Shown in pieces: positions 45,082-56,735 of a DNA stretch of 64,000 nt. Source of the stretch: Limnanthes douglasii subsp. nivea (lineage: Eukaryota; Streptophyta; Magnoliopsida; Brassicales; Limnanthaceae); NCBI GenBank assembly GCA_036936605.1, contig JAUPFV010000002.1, positions 203,879,273-203,943,272 of the forward strand, written 5' to 3'. A program made the position numbers and the translations under genes. The notes below the pieces were generated by a model. That model ran no database searches. It worked only from the letters and a program-made list of their open reading frames with translations, and was not told the DNA's origin. Position 1 is the first letter of the stretch. Each line of letters begins with the position of its first letter.

Positions 45082-45429
45082 CATATTAAAATAATAAATT
45101 ATTAAAAATTTACAGTTTTGAATATGGATATCGTATATAATATGAAATTTATATAAATAAATAAAATAATTTTTAATAATGAACAATTTAGGTTAAGGTT
45201 TACTCTATAATTAAGAATTATAACTATCGAATCACATTAGTTAGTTGAGTTATTTTAAATTATAATGTATAAAAAATGAATAATCATTTTATGGTGTTTT
45301 AGATAGTGTTAGATTTATGGTTCGGTAAATATTTATTTTTTACTTATATTTTTTTATTAATTTATTTGTTAATTAGATTATTAAATGAATAAACTAGTTT
45401 TATAATTGTTTGTTTTAATTAGTAGGTAT

Positions 45430-45755
45430 TGATGAGAGAATAAATGACTAAGGAATATTTCAGATCTTGAGTCTAATGTGATTAGAGAGAGGGTGTAGAG
45501 AGAGAAAGTGCAAAGAGAATAGAATAATGTGGAATGCCCCCCTACCAAGAATAAAGAATCCCCTTTTATAGTGTTGGAAGGTGGACCCATTTATGTCATT
45601 GGTGAGCTTACTTTATTTCCTCTTTAGTCCCCTTTTATATACATTGTTTACAAATTACTCTCTAATTATTTAAAAATACTCTAATAGATATTTTAATTTC
45701 CTTCCATTCGCAATCGGCCCCTTGTTCTTATTATCGGCGAATTGCTCCCTTATCA
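45430..45755 (-). repeat. Element E left (3') LTR
   Basis: 326 bp, TGATGAGAGAATAAATG...CTCCCTTATCA. It is followed by GTAGCCCCCAGTC, whose complement is the polypurine-like ACTGGGGGCTAC. Confidence 0.96.
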
Positions 45756-46205
45756 GTAGCCCCCAGTCTTCGGGAGCGGAGGGAGTGAAGACTTTTAGAC
45801 AGTTTAGCTCAAAATGCCTCTGTACTTTGGCCTCTGGATCAATTTTGGTTTCCTCTGCGGGGCTAACCTTCCATTCCATCTGACGCCCGACCCTTCTAGT
45901 TTGTTTAGAGGTGGTCGGGAACGTTTCATCCCGCGGATTGTTCCTGAGTCGTTTCGGGTCTGCCTTCGTTCACCTTTATGGGCTTTGATCGGTCACACTA
46001 TTTCGGGTTGGTGAGGCCCATACTAGCATCTCTGTCTGACTCAGCTAGCCTACGCCTGCTGTGTTTTTCAGACCAAAAGCGACATGTGTTGGTCGACTAC
46101 TCGAGGCGTGCTTGTTTGCACAACTTCTCATGAAACCCTTTCGACTTCCCGCTGCTTTCCATCGTTTGGACTTCCCCGTGCATGCAACGGCTAGAAAAAG
46201 TTGCC

Positions 46206-46213
46206 TATAAATA
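46206..46213 (+). promoter_or_regulatory. TATA box for the element E antisense ORF
   Basis: TATAAATA on the plus strand, 62 bp before the ATG at 46268. A CAACGGCTAG motif lies about 20 bp upstream. Confidence 0.68.
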
Positions 46214-46267
46214 CCTCATAAACAAACATTGCTCTCAGAAGCGTTCTAGAGAGAGAAAGCTCGTTTT

Positions 46268-48769
46268 ATGAGACATAGCCACCCGAAGCGGAAACCAAAA
46301 CCCAAAAAGAAACAACCAGCATTCGGATTTGTGGACTGGGTTAGCATCGGTCATCGTGCTGAAGAATACCGACGCGCGGGGTTAATTTGGTGTCCTAATA
46401 CCAAACCATTCACACCCATACCGCAGCCTCACGACCCCTTTATTTCCCATCCAATCCCCGCTGAGGCCTTCATCTTGCCTGAATCATTTGGAGGTCAGAC
46501 CTCGGAGCCTATTGCCATATCTTCTAGCAGCAGCTCTCCGCACTCCCCCGTTGCCCAAACAAGCCGTCCGACGCCTTCGTCGGTTAATTCTTACGCTACT
46601 GCGCCTCCTTTCTCCTCCCGACGTCGCGGCCGAGGTCAATTTCTTTCTACAGGTGAAACCAGTCCTCCGACTTCTCCGATGAGAGGTAATTTCCTTGGGA
46701 TGGTTCAGCTTACTCCCTCTATACGAGGATACCGAACCGGTACTAACACAGCTGTGACTTTTTTAGGTCTTAATCAGCGGCCCTTGACTCCCGCAGAAAT
46801 GGATCCCGAATGCGCCCGTCGAGAACAAGATGAGGCCAATCCGACCCAAACTGGTAGCTGTTCGAACCATGCCGACACCGAGGAGTCGGATGCAGATGCT
46901 CTGCATGTCGGCACTCTGCCTGTTGGAGATGGTGCCGCCGCTGGAACCGCCGCTGCCCCTCCCGCGGAGCCACTTACTGAGGAGATAAAATCGATTGTTA
47001 CCACTACCTATCATCGCTGGTTGCCCGCGGACTACGTCATTTCTCTATTCGAAGGCAAGTATCTCTATTTCACTACTGAGGAACAGCCAGAGCTGCTGGT
47101 TCGGTGGGGCATCCCGGAGTGCGTCACTGTTAGGTTTCCAGTTCCCGGGGAGACCCCCGTACATATTCGGTCACAAGAAATCGTGGTTTTTATCGAACTA
47201 TTCAACTGGGGCCTTAGATTCCCCCTGGATCCCGAGATTGTTGTGTATTTCAGAACTCTGCAGATCTGTCCCTCTCAGCTGACGCCCAACGCCTGGTACA
47301 CGCTGATGTCCTGCATAATAGCCTCACGTCTTTCTGGTCGGGTCATGCACATGGAGCAGTATATAGCCATGTCCGGGCTGTCTAAATCCCCGAAGTCGGC
47401 TTTCTTCTATTCTTCCCTTGCCAACACCTGGAAGATAGTGAATGATTTTCTTGAGGGCGACAAGGGTTGGAAACACTGCTTCGTCTTCTTAAGTGGCTGC
47501 TGGGAAAATGACCGCCCTTATAGCCGAGAAAATCCGAGGCTACTACTGCGGACATGGGTTCCTGATGGTAAGCCTCTCGCATTTTTTTTAAAAATCCCGA
47601 ACCTTTGTGCAGTGTCGAAGGAGTTTATCCAGAGGCTGAAAAAGGATTACTTTAAAGCGGGAAAGGCTACCTTCCAAGTGTTGAAGGATTATGCTAAAAC
47701 GCACTGGGGTCGGGCGATGCATCGGGCATTTAAGAATACAAATCTGATCATGAGCAACCTCTGGCGTTGTTCATCAGAAGTGCTATCAATTGAGCAGCTG
47801 CATCAGCCCCTAAGTATGGAGGACTTGATTGCAAAGACCGAAGCACCTGACGCGCACCTGTTTCTACCGAAGCGTAACAAGGCGCCTAGCAAGCGCCCAA
47901 AATCCGACGATGAGTCGAACAAGGTGCTACCGGTGCTGAAGAGGCTGACGCTCGAGGGCCTCAGGATAAAGCTGCTGCTGAGGGTGATGAGGCGCCACCG
48001 ACCCAGGAACTGGCTTTAAAGCGGAAGGGAAAGGCCGATGCAATGGAACTCGGGCTAAAAGACCCAAACGCTCAAAGAGGGAAAGTGGTTCGGTCCCTGA
48101 TGTTGAAAATGCCACTGTCCCGGAGCTCTTCGATCAGTACGAGAGGATTGACGGTGGTTCAAAGGTACCCCCGTGGTGGTAATCCCTGATGATGCTAGCC
48201 CATCAAAAACCTCGGACCCTGCCGCGGCGTCATCGAGTGGTACGAAGTACCCGACGCTGTCTATGCTTAGAAGTCCGTATACTTTCCCGCTGCAGGGAAC
48301 CGATGGACTGTCCCTTTCTCTGTACAATTTTCTTGTACCAGCGGCCATGAAGGAGCGCCGGGCGATTGAGCTGGGCCAGAAGCTAGAGGGCGCAGATGCA
48401 AGGATTGCTGGTCTGAAAGAGCAGGTGCAGAAGGCTAAAGTGGCTCAGGTACTGGCGGAAGGACGGGTTGTAGAGGCCGGACAGGTCATAGAACAAACAA
48501 AGAAGGCCGAGGAAGATCGCGCCGCTATCCTGACGCGGGAGGTCCAAGAGCTGAAAGCTGCAAACACCGTCTTTGTCGACAAGTGCAAGAAGTGGATGGA
48601 AAAGGAGACAGCTGAAGCCAATGCCGCATATGTGCTGTCGTTTCATAATCGCTTCCCGGACCTTCACCTCGGGTCGATGTGGCTGGATGTGCCGGAAGAT
48701 GACCGACCTTCTGATGTTGTCTGCGAAGATGAGTCGGATGACACTAGGTCGGAGGAGAATGATGCGTGA
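46268..48769 (+). pseudogene. Element E antisense ORF (Transposase_28-like, coiled coil)
   Basis: The first frame, 46268-48019 (583 codons), begins with a Lys/Arg-rich segment (MRHSHPKRKPKPKKKQ), then a Pro/Ser-rich region. The conserved domain follows at about residues 235-420: ADYVISLFEGKYLYF, RWGIPECVTVRFP, FNWGLRFPLDPEIVVYF, QLTPNAWYTLMSCIIASRLSG, FVFLSGCWEND. It resembles plant gypsy-type Transposase_28 proteins of unknown role. A GT-AG segment at 47568-47612 matches the position and phase of intron 1 in element D but is only 45 bp and stays open. After about 47940 frameshifts disrupt the linker. The frame resumes at 48173-48769 with a coiled coil (ELGQKLEGADARIAGLKEQV) and acidic tail. 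It is convergent with pol. Confidence 0.82.
47568..47612 (+). other. Intron-like segment in the element E antisense ORF
   Basis: GATG|GTAAGCC ... T-rich ... TTTGTGCAG|TGT. Removing it joins PD to VSKEF, the exact counterpart of SD-VLPKDF in element D. At 45 bp it is shorter than usual plant introns, and it keeps the reading frame if retained. Confidence 0.6.
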
Positions 48770-48959
48770 TCCCGACGCCCTCGTTTTTTATTTTGTTGTT
48801 TTGTTGTCTTCTTTATCTGACTTTTGGGGGCTGCGGAGTCCCCTATCAATTTCCCTCTGTGAACAAAATTCTCAAACAATCAATATTTCTTTTATGTTGA
48901 CATTTTATTGGGTGTTTTTTCTATAATGTTTTAATAGATGTTGAAATTTTTTCGTAAGG

Positions 48960-49385
48960 TCGGCGATGTAAACTGCGGATTAGTTGAAAACTAAAAAACC
49001 CATAAAGGTTCTGTTGATCGATATAATATCGAAAATTTTCCAATAGGTTGGGAATTGCAAAATGTAGATCAGTTCGAACACTGAAAAACCAAAGAAGGTT
49101 CTGTAGATCAATGTAACATTGAAAATTTCCAATGGTATCGGGAATTGTAAAATGTAGATCAGTTCGAAAACTGAAAAACCAAAGAAGGTTCTGTAGATCA
49201 ACGTAATATTGAAAATTCCCCATAGGATCGGGATTTGTAAAATGTAGATCAGTTCGAAAACTGAAAAACCAAAGAAGGTTTCGTAGATCAATGTAATATT
49301 GAAAATTCCCCATGGGATCGGGAATTGTAAAATGTAGATCAGTTCGAAAACTGAAAAACCAAAGAAGTTTCTGTAGAGCAATCAA
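48960..49385. repeat. 90-bp tandem array, about 4.7 copies
   Basis: The marker CCAAAGAAGG recurs at 49089, 49179 and 49269, with variants at 48999 and 49359, an exact 90-bp period. The unit includes TAAAATGTAGATCAGTTCGA and TTGAAAATT(C/T)CC. It sits between the 3' ends of the antisense ORF and pol. Because 90 is a multiple of three, a repetitive 159-codon open frame runs through it on the minus strand, most likely without meaning. Confidence 0.95.
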
Positions 49386-49600
49386 GATTAGCAGGGACAA
49401 ACGTCGACCAGCTCGTCAGCTGACCAAGTTTGTAATACTTCAAAGATTGGAAGGAATTTTTTTTTAATTAACTCTATCGAGAAGGTCGGGTGTTAATGAT
49501 GCCTCATTAAAATCTTCTCGCGCCACCGAGGTAGGAAAGAGTGCATCCCCGACCAATAAGTTCTTACAGACGACACTTAACAAATTACAGACAAGTAAAA

Positions 49601-50578
49601 TTATTCTAAATACAATTTCATATGTTCGATGTTCCATGGTAGTCTTAACGAGTACCCGATCTTGTTTTGCAAACGATATGTCCCGCTCTTGATTTTTTCT
49701 ATGACTTCGTACGGTCCTTCCCAATTCGGGGCGAGCTTTCCGAGGCTTTTGTCTTTGGTGTGCATAAAAACGCGTCTCAAAACCTTGTCACCGAATTTAA
49801 ACTCCTGACGGCGTACCTTGGATGCGTACCGACTTCTCATCAAGGTCTTATATTGTGAAGAGTTCAACTAAGCGCGACTTCGTTTTTCTTCTATGAGATC
49901 GAGAGCGAGTCTTCTGTCATCTTCGTTTGTGTTTTCGTCATAGGTACCGATTCTGAAAGATGGAAAAATAGATTCTGCCGGAGTGACCGCGTCCATACCA
50001 TACACCAGAGCATAAGGTGACTCCTGGGTCGCCGTCCGATGGGTGGTTCGGTAAGCCCATAACACTTCTTTTAGGTAGTCCGGTCATTTACCAGCCTTTC
50101 CTTCGAGGTTCGTTTTGAGTCCGTCCAGAATGGTTCGGTTGGTAACTTCGACTTGCCCTTTCGCTTGAGGATGGAATGGAGCAGAGAAACATTGTCTGAT
50201 CTTGTGGGTTGTGCAAAAAAATTTCATTTCTCCGCTATCGAATTGCGGTCCGTTATCCATGGTTAGCCTCTGGGGTACCCCGAACCGAAAACAGATGTTG
50301 GACCAAATAAATTTGATGATGTCTTTGGTTTTAGTGGCAGATAACGGCTCAGCTTCAACCCATATGGAAAAATAGTCCACCGCCACGATGATCGTCTGTC
50401 TCCCTCCAGATGCCATCGGTAGCGGTCCTACAAGGTCGATTCTTCATCGGTCGAAGGGCAATCCTTCTGATATGGATTCTAAAGGAGCTGCGGGTACGTT
50501 GATTGCGTTCGCGAATCTTTGACAAGTGTCACAAGTTTTTACTATTTGTCGTGCGTCCACTGTAACTGTCGGCCAATA
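49601..50578 (-). pseudogene. Element E integrase, broken
   Basis: Frames 50416-50084, 50065-49868 and 49867-49601. Motifs: the core piece SGGRQTIIVAVDYFSIWVEA, LTMDNGPQFDSGEMKFF with the second catalytic Asp, HPQAKGQVEVTNRTI with the Glu, then LVYGMDAVTPAESIFPSF, FKFGDKVLRRVFMHTKDK, LAPNWEGPYEVIEKI. The His/Cys part lies at the end of the preceding frame (HDDEGAAHCGYKALIRRIF) and before 50416. Single stops or shifts separate the frames. No chromodomain. Confidence 0.87.
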
Positions 50579-52776
50579 AAATCATGCGAGAAAAATTCTC
50601 CTAATCAAGGCCTTGTAACCACAATGAGCTGCACCCTCGTCGTCATGTAGTTCAGATACAATTATTTGCGACTCGTGGACTCCCAGACATCTTAGCAGTG
50701 GGCGGCTGAATGACTTTTTGTATAGTATGTCGCCCAATAACGTGTAACCTCGGGCCTTGTTACGAACCTTCCGAGCCAACGCGCCATCGCTGGGTAGTCT
50801 ACCTTCGGCTAGGAAGGCTATGATATCACGCCGCCAATCCGAAATCGTCACCGAGGAAACCTGGCAGGCTATTTCAGGTCGGTTATCAAGCTCCTGCCGT
50901 TTGATGATGGATGGATTCTCTTGCTTGGTTACCCAGGGATAATTGCTCGAGCAGGAAGCCGCTGCTAAGGAGTCTGCCACCATGTTCTCGCTTCTCGGGA
51001 CATGCTCGTACGTGATTTTGACAAACGAGGCAGCTAGCACTCTTAGCGCTGCTAAGTACTGGACCAAATAATCTTTCCTGGCTTCCACAATTCCCGAGGC
51101 TTGGTTTATCAGAAGCTGGGAATCACTAACGAGGCGTACTTGTCTTGCTCCACATACTTGTGCTAGCCGCAGTCCGGCCAGGGCAGCTTCGTATTCAACT
51201 TCATTGTTTGAAGTGGGAAAACCGAATCGGATGAACTGGTGCATACTGATGCCCGTTGGGATGACTATCTGTAGGCCCGCTTCGCAACCATGGACATTTG
51301 CCCCCCCCCACGCCCGTCGGTGCGGATGGTCCACTCACTTGGTTGGGCCTTTTTAGATGGTGCGTCCTGATTCGGACGCTCGGAATGGAATTCTACTAAA
51401 AAATCAGCCATAACTTGGCCTTTGACGGCTGTCCGTGGTTCAAAGTTGATGTCGTAATCGCCTAATTTGACCGACCATTTAGATATTCTCCCGGACATGT
51501 CCGGTGGCTGGAGGACGTACTTGAGCGGAAATGAGGTGCGGACGATGATAGGGTGTGCTTGAAAATATGGACGCATTTTTCGTGCTGCGGTCACTAAGGC
51601 TAAAGCCATTTTCTCCAGCCTCAGATACCGTGTTTCCGCATCCAGTAAGCTTTTGCTTACAAAGTAGACCGCTGTAGGGGCTGGTCCTGACTCACTGATC
51701 AAGGCCGCACTAACTGCAAAATCAGTAACCGCAGTGTAAAGGAAAAGGGTTTCGCCTGTTAGAGGCTTCGTTAAGAGATTCGGGGACGATAGATATCGCT
51801 TAATCCCTAAGAATGCTTCGTTACATTCGGGTGTCCACACAAAATTCTTGGCATGTGTCAAGACCTGAAAAAAGGGAGCGCATTTGTCAGACGAACGAGA
51901 GATAAAATGATTTAAAGCAGCCAATCGCCCAGTTAGGATCTGGACTTCCTTGATGTTCTTAGGTGGGGTCATGTCGGTAAGAGCTCGGAGTTGGATGAGA
52001 TCGGCTTCAATCCTTTTTTCGCTAACAAAGAAACCTAGAAACTTGCCTGACCTGACCCCGAAAGAGCATTTTTCGGGGTTGAGCTTGAGGTTTATACCCC
52101 TGAGGTTATCGAAAGTTTCTCGCAAATCGGTAAGATTGTCTTCATTCGTGCCGCTTTTGACTAACATGTCATCAATGTATACCTCCATATTCCTCCCAAT
52201 TTGGCCCTCAAACGTTTTATTAACAAGCCTCTAGTATGTTGTCCCGACATTTTTCAGTCCGAATGGCATGACCTTGTAGCAATATAGACCTCAGCCCGTT
52301 ATAAACGTGGTGTTTTCCTAATCTGCTGGGTGCAACTTGATCTGGTTATAGCCGGCGTACGCATCCATGAATGACAGTAGTCTATTTCCCGAAGTCGAAT
52401 CTACCAATTGGTCAATCCTTGGCATCGGGAAAGGGTCCTTTGGGCACGCCCGATTGAGGTCGGTGAAGTCCACGCACATCCGCCACTTCCCGTTTTTCTT
52501 CTTTACCAGAACGAGATTGGAGGTCCAGAGCGGGTAACTTGCTTCCTTTATGTGCCCGACGCTGATCATTCTTTTGAATTCGCGTAAAATAATGTCTGCC
52601 TTTTCCGGGGAAAAAGCCCGACGTTTTTGAGAGACATGTCTGACATTTTTGTTGATAGTTAGTCTATGAATAACACAAGACTCCGGAACTCCGGTTACGT
52701 CTCCCGAGCACCATGCGAATAAGTCTAAATTCTCCCAAAGTAAAGACAATAATTGTTCCTTGAAGGTTGGCGACAA
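50579..52776 (-). pseudogene. Element E RT and two RNase H domains, broken
   Basis: Frames 52776-52318, 52188-51265 and 51334-50582. RT motifs: KKKNGKWRMCVDFTDLNRACP, LLSFMDAYAGYNQI, MEVYIDDMLVKS (YIDD), KFLGFFVSEKRIE. First RNase H: CNEAFLGIKRYL, FLYTAVTDFAVSAALI, LDAETRYLRLEKMALALV. Second, archaeal-type RNase H: WTIRTDGR, NNEVEYEAALAGLRLAQV, LVSDSQLLINQASG. A nine-C run at 51301-51309 coincides with the frame change between the second and third frames. Another break lies near 52190-52320. Confidence 0.88.
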
Positions 52777-52983
52777 ACAAACCCTGATCTGCAGAACTTT
52801 TCCTTTGGCAAACGGGTGTTGTTCACATTCTTCGTCGGTAGTCAGATACCTAAGAGCCTCCCTAGGATCATGAACATGTAACGACCCCGGGGGGAGCCCC
52901 TTTAACTGCGATTCCCGCGCCTAATCCATCTCTTGATCCTTCTTGGGTGCTAAAGCTACCCGATAACACTCCCGCGCCGCTTT

Positions 52984-53535
52984 CTAGCTACTTCGGACTA
53001 TACCTACGTTGTTTCCGACTACGTATTTCAAACACTGATGAACTGTAGATGACAGCGCATGCATTCGCGATATCCATGACCTGCCAAAAATTGCGTTATG
53101 GGAAGCCGGTGCGTCTACTACCATGAATAGAACGGTGACCTCCTTCTTAAATGGGTCGCGGCCTAGATGAACGATGCCCTCGAATTCTCCGATAACGTCA
53201 GCTGCCGACACTGTATATCCCACTATGGTACGGTATGACCGTGTGATGACCGGAGGTGTCCTAAATTTGGCGAAATTGGACGCGAAGATTATGTTGGCCG
53301 AACTACCTGTATCCACCAAGATGCGTCGGACTTCCTCCCCCGCAATGGCTGCCCCGATCACAATGGCATCCTCGTGAGGGCTGACTATATCTCTCATGTC
53401 GTCGTCATCGAAATACAGGATCAGCGAGGGGACGCTTTTGGAGTGGGGGTAAGCTCGAGCCTCTAATTGAGTGGTTAGATTCACAATATGCCTTTTTTCT
53501 GGAAGAGTGTGTGGTACATGCCATAGAATCTCCAC
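52984..53535 (-). pseudogene. Element E aspartic protease
   Basis: The 183-codon frame has FDDDDMRDIVSPHEDAIVIG, GEEVRRILVDTGSSANIIFA with the catalytic DTG, VGYTVSAADVIGEFEGIVHLG, and HNAIFGRSWISRMHA. It ends at a stop before the RT linker. The domain itself appears intact. Confidence 0.88.
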
Positions 53536-53560
53536 CGAAGATAGTCAGAGATTCAAAGAA

Positions 53561-55461
53561 TTAACAAAGGTTTCTCATATTACCAACGTTTTCCTCAGCT
53601 TCTTCTTCGATGATCCCGATGATGTTGCGGTTTGCCTCGGGGTCGAGGTATTCAATGGAAACATCGAAAGGGTCGGTTAAATCGGAAATGGTCATAGCGG
53701 TTTCGGGCTTCGAAATTATCACGACTTCTTTCGAAGTTGTACTCTGCTGGGCTTTCTTAACATATTCCAGGAGGTTTCCGTGCTCTATGAGCATCTGTAT
53801 TTCTTTTTTGAGGGCAATGCAGTCCTTAGTATCGTGCCCCACGTCTTCGTGATAGCGACAATAACGGTTGTTCCTCTGTTCCCGAGGCGTCGGTATCGGG
53901 AAAAGCCTTCGATACATCCCGCTTTTCTTAGTTTTTTCGTAGATTGATGATACACATTCTGTTAGGTCGGCAAAATAAGCAGGTCGGTGGAGCCAAAGGT
54001 TTGGTAGGTAAGGATTGGGTCGGATGTATTGTGCTAACCGGCTGGGCTGCCTGAGCGTAGCTAGATTGAGTCCCCTGTCCTATCACTACCGCCGCTTGCG
54101 CGCTCTGCTGAATTTGTGCAGCCAGTTCGGACGCCTCGGTTTCTTCGATAAATATTTTTTTTTCTACTTGAGCCAGAAGGGCGGAAAAAGTGAATGCTTG
54201 CTTCTTAGTTACTGATTTCTTCACCGGTCCCGGCCCAAATGATATGCAGTTAGTGCCACGTTTTCCTCGCAATGGTCCAGGTCGGTTTTAGCGTCGATAA
54301 AACGCCTGGTATAATCCCTGAGGCTCTCTCCGAACCTCTGTTTACAATTCATGATAGTGTCTCCGTTGGCCCGGAAGCTCTTCCTTCCGACGAAATGTTG
54401 CCTGAACATTGTCCAGAACATCCCGAAGTTTTTGATGCAAACTTGTGGTAACCGGTTGTACCACTTGGACGCCAGATCCCGGAAAATCATCGAAAACGCC
54501 CTACATAGGAGTTTATCATCATTGTCGAAACTCAGCATGAAGTTTTTGAAGGCTTCCAGGTGGTTATCCGGATCCTTCTTCCCGTCGTACTTCTCCAATT
54601 TAAAAATATCGAACCGCTTCAGGAGCTGCCCCGCTAATATTTTGTCGGACAATGGGGAAGCTCTCCAATTCATCCGTACCCAAAAGCTCTGCCTCCGAGT
54701 CCTTCTGTCTGAACTCCATAGAATCCTTCATCCCCTGGATTGATGAACTGGCTGCTAGTTTGGTACCCCTGGTTCTGGCTGTTTGAAGGTTGCCATTGTA
54801 CTTGAGGAAGTGCTACTCGCTCTTCCCGACTGGCCGCAGGCATTTCTTCTTTCTCAAATGATACTGGAGTTTGTTTTTCGGTGATACCTTTTGTGTACTT
54901 CGGAGAGTCTGACCGAGGTCCTCGGTGTCGTCGGGAACGATTTTTCTGTGCGTCTTTGTTTATCCTTTCCCGCCGTCGAGACTCCCTTCCCGATGAGTCA
55001 TCCGAGGTGTAATCGGTGGAAACGCCGCGGTGGTCCTCCGGGTACCGCTGCTTTCTGGTATTTTGCCCCTCCTCGGGACGAGGCTCCCGATAATACCTTA
55101 TAGGTCGGGCCTCGATGCGATGCCCCATAGCCGGATTACCTCCGTTGCGGTCATCCACGAAAGGTTCTTTGCCTTTTTCTTCCCGAACCATTTTCTCGTC
55201 TAGTGCCCGCTCTCTTTCAGTGTTCTGCCTGGCAATGTCTTCCAGGAGCTTTCTTCGGGTCATGATAAGGGTCGATCGTTTGTCCCGACCCTGGACATAG
55301 CGTTCTCGACCCGTGGCTCCTTCGCCCTCGGATAACGATACGGCTCGGGCTACTTCTCTCCCGACCCTCTCTTCAACAACCTCGTCATTCATCTTTTCAA
55401 TCGTGATTTTCAAAGAAAAAGATTCCTTTTTGGTATCACGTGTTCCCACAGACGGCGCCAA
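53561..55461 (-). pseudogene. gag: Element E Gag, broken
   Basis: Frames 55461-54670, 54673-54221, 54272-53928 and 53917-53561. The first starts right at the primer-site edge and holds a charged N-terminus with many Arg/Glu/Asp residues. The second is the capsid domain (LKRFDIFKLEKYDGKKDPDN, FSMIFRDLASKWYNRLPQ, SLRDYTRRFIDAKTDL). The third is a Gln/Ala-rich linker. The fourth holds NNRYCRYHEDVGHDTKDC, a knuckle-like motif. Three frame changes separate them. The true Gag ATG is not certain. Confidence 0.82.
55443..55460 (-). promoter_or_regulatory. Element E primer-binding site
   Basis: TGGCGCCGTCTGTGGGAA on the element strand, one base from the 5' LTR. The start TGGCGCCGT fits the 3' end of plant tRNA-Asp as I recall it. 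Confidence 0.7.
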
Positions 55462-55788
55462 TGATGAGAGAATAAATGACTAAGGAATATTTCGGATCTT
55501 AAATCTGATGTGACTAGAGAGAGGGTGTAGAGAGAAAAAGTGCAAAGAGAATAGAATAATGTGGAATGTCCCCCCTACCAAGAATAAAGAATCCCCTTTT
55601 ATAGTGTTGGAAGGTGGACCCATTTATGTCATTGGTGGGCTTACTTTATTTCCTCTCTAGTCCCTTTTTATATACATTGTTTACAAATTACTCTCTAATT
55701 AAGGATAAATACTCTAATAAATATTTTAATTTCCTTCTATTCGCAATCGGCCCCTTGTTCTTATTATCGGCGAATTGCTCCCTTATCA
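55462..55788 (-). repeat. Element E right (5') LTR
   Basis: 327 bp with the same ends as the left copy, followed by the target duplication GGTAT. Confidence 0.96.
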
Positions 55789-56245
55789 GGTATGATACAT
55801 TGAAAATATAAAAAAAAATAAAGGAAAAAATAATGACAAATAAATAACCAATAATTTATTTAAAAAAATTTAAAAATTTAATAAAAAAATTATTTTATTA
55901 TTTACATGCATATAGATTTGGATCCATTATTTTAGCAAATAAATCTTCATTATTTTAGTTATAAATAATAGGTATTAAAGGTAAATTGAAAACACTATCG
56001 AACCATAAATCAAAGAACATGTTTTTCCAAATCTTTCAAATACGCAAATCGGTAAGGTTGGTAATCCTTCACAAGAAGGAAGGAAAAGCTGGTGATGATC
56101 GATAGTTCCAGAAATATTCTGACACAATTTCGCTACCAAACAACGGTGGAACAGTATATAAAGAGAAAACACGAGATATCGAAAGAGAAAATAACAAAAA
56201 TAATTATTGTATATTAATTGTTTTCCACCCCATAAATAGAATCTT

Positions 56246-56735
56246 GCTTTATATAGTAAATATATAGGGACCCAACATCCATATGGGTGACCCACTTTAG
56301 TTTATTTAATCTTTTATTTACACTAAATCTACTCATATACTTATTATTACAAGATAAGTGTTCCTTATTATTTACTTTATCATTCTCTTATTACAGCTTA
56401 TATATACAACCGGAACACCCTTGAACTTCTCGATCCATTTGGGTCCAGGTAATTTACGCCTTTATCAGTATCCCCTAGTCTTTGTGAGAAATCTTGTTTT
56501 ATATAGTAAATGTATAAGGACCCAACATCCACATGGTTGACCAACTTTAGTTTATTCAACCTTTTATTTACACTAAATTTACTCATATACTTATTATTAC
56601 AAGATAAATGTTCCTTATTATTTACTTTATCATTCTCTTATTACAACTTATATATTACAACCAGAACACCCTTGAACTTTTCGACCCGCTTGGGTCCGGG
56701 TAATTTACGCCCTTATCAGTATCCCCCTAGTCATT
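56246..56735. repeat. Tandem duplication of about 247 bp in the element F LTR
   Basis: The block TTTATATAGTAAAT(A/G)TATA(G/A)GG ... CTTATCAGTATCCCC(C)TAGT occurs at about 56249-56485 and again at about 56496-56735. Each copy spans the LTR end plus the first internal bases, so the duplication crosses the LTR/interior border. Confidence 0.85.

Larger units (their letters stand above)
45430..55788 (-). mobile_element. Element E: complete Tat-like gypsy element with antisense ORF and tandem array
   Basis: 10.36 kb between LTRs of 326 and 327 bp (TGATGAGAG...CCCTTATCA) with the target duplication GGTAT (45425-45429 and 55789-55793). On the minus strand: Gag, protease, RT with YIDD, two RNase H domains, and integrase without chromodomain, from 55461 down to about 49601. 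On the plus strand: a TATA box, a long antisense ORF (46268-48769) and a 90-bp tandem array at 48960-49385 between the two units. The LTRs differ at about 16 positions (roughly 5%). The layout equals element D but the sequences are clearly diverged, so D and E are different families of the same lineage. Confidence 0.96.

Noticed and set aside
46268..48019. Antisense ORF of element E as a host gene
   Set aside because: It lies between two LTRs with a target duplication, and homologous ORFs sit at the same place in elements A, D and F.
48960..49385. CRISPR-like array
   Set aside because: The repeats are contiguous with no unique spacers, and the sequence is plant DNA.
48921..49400. Repetitive 159-codon minus-strand ORF
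   Set aside because: Produced by the 90-bp tandem array, whose period is a multiple of three; another frame is also open. No start context or domain.
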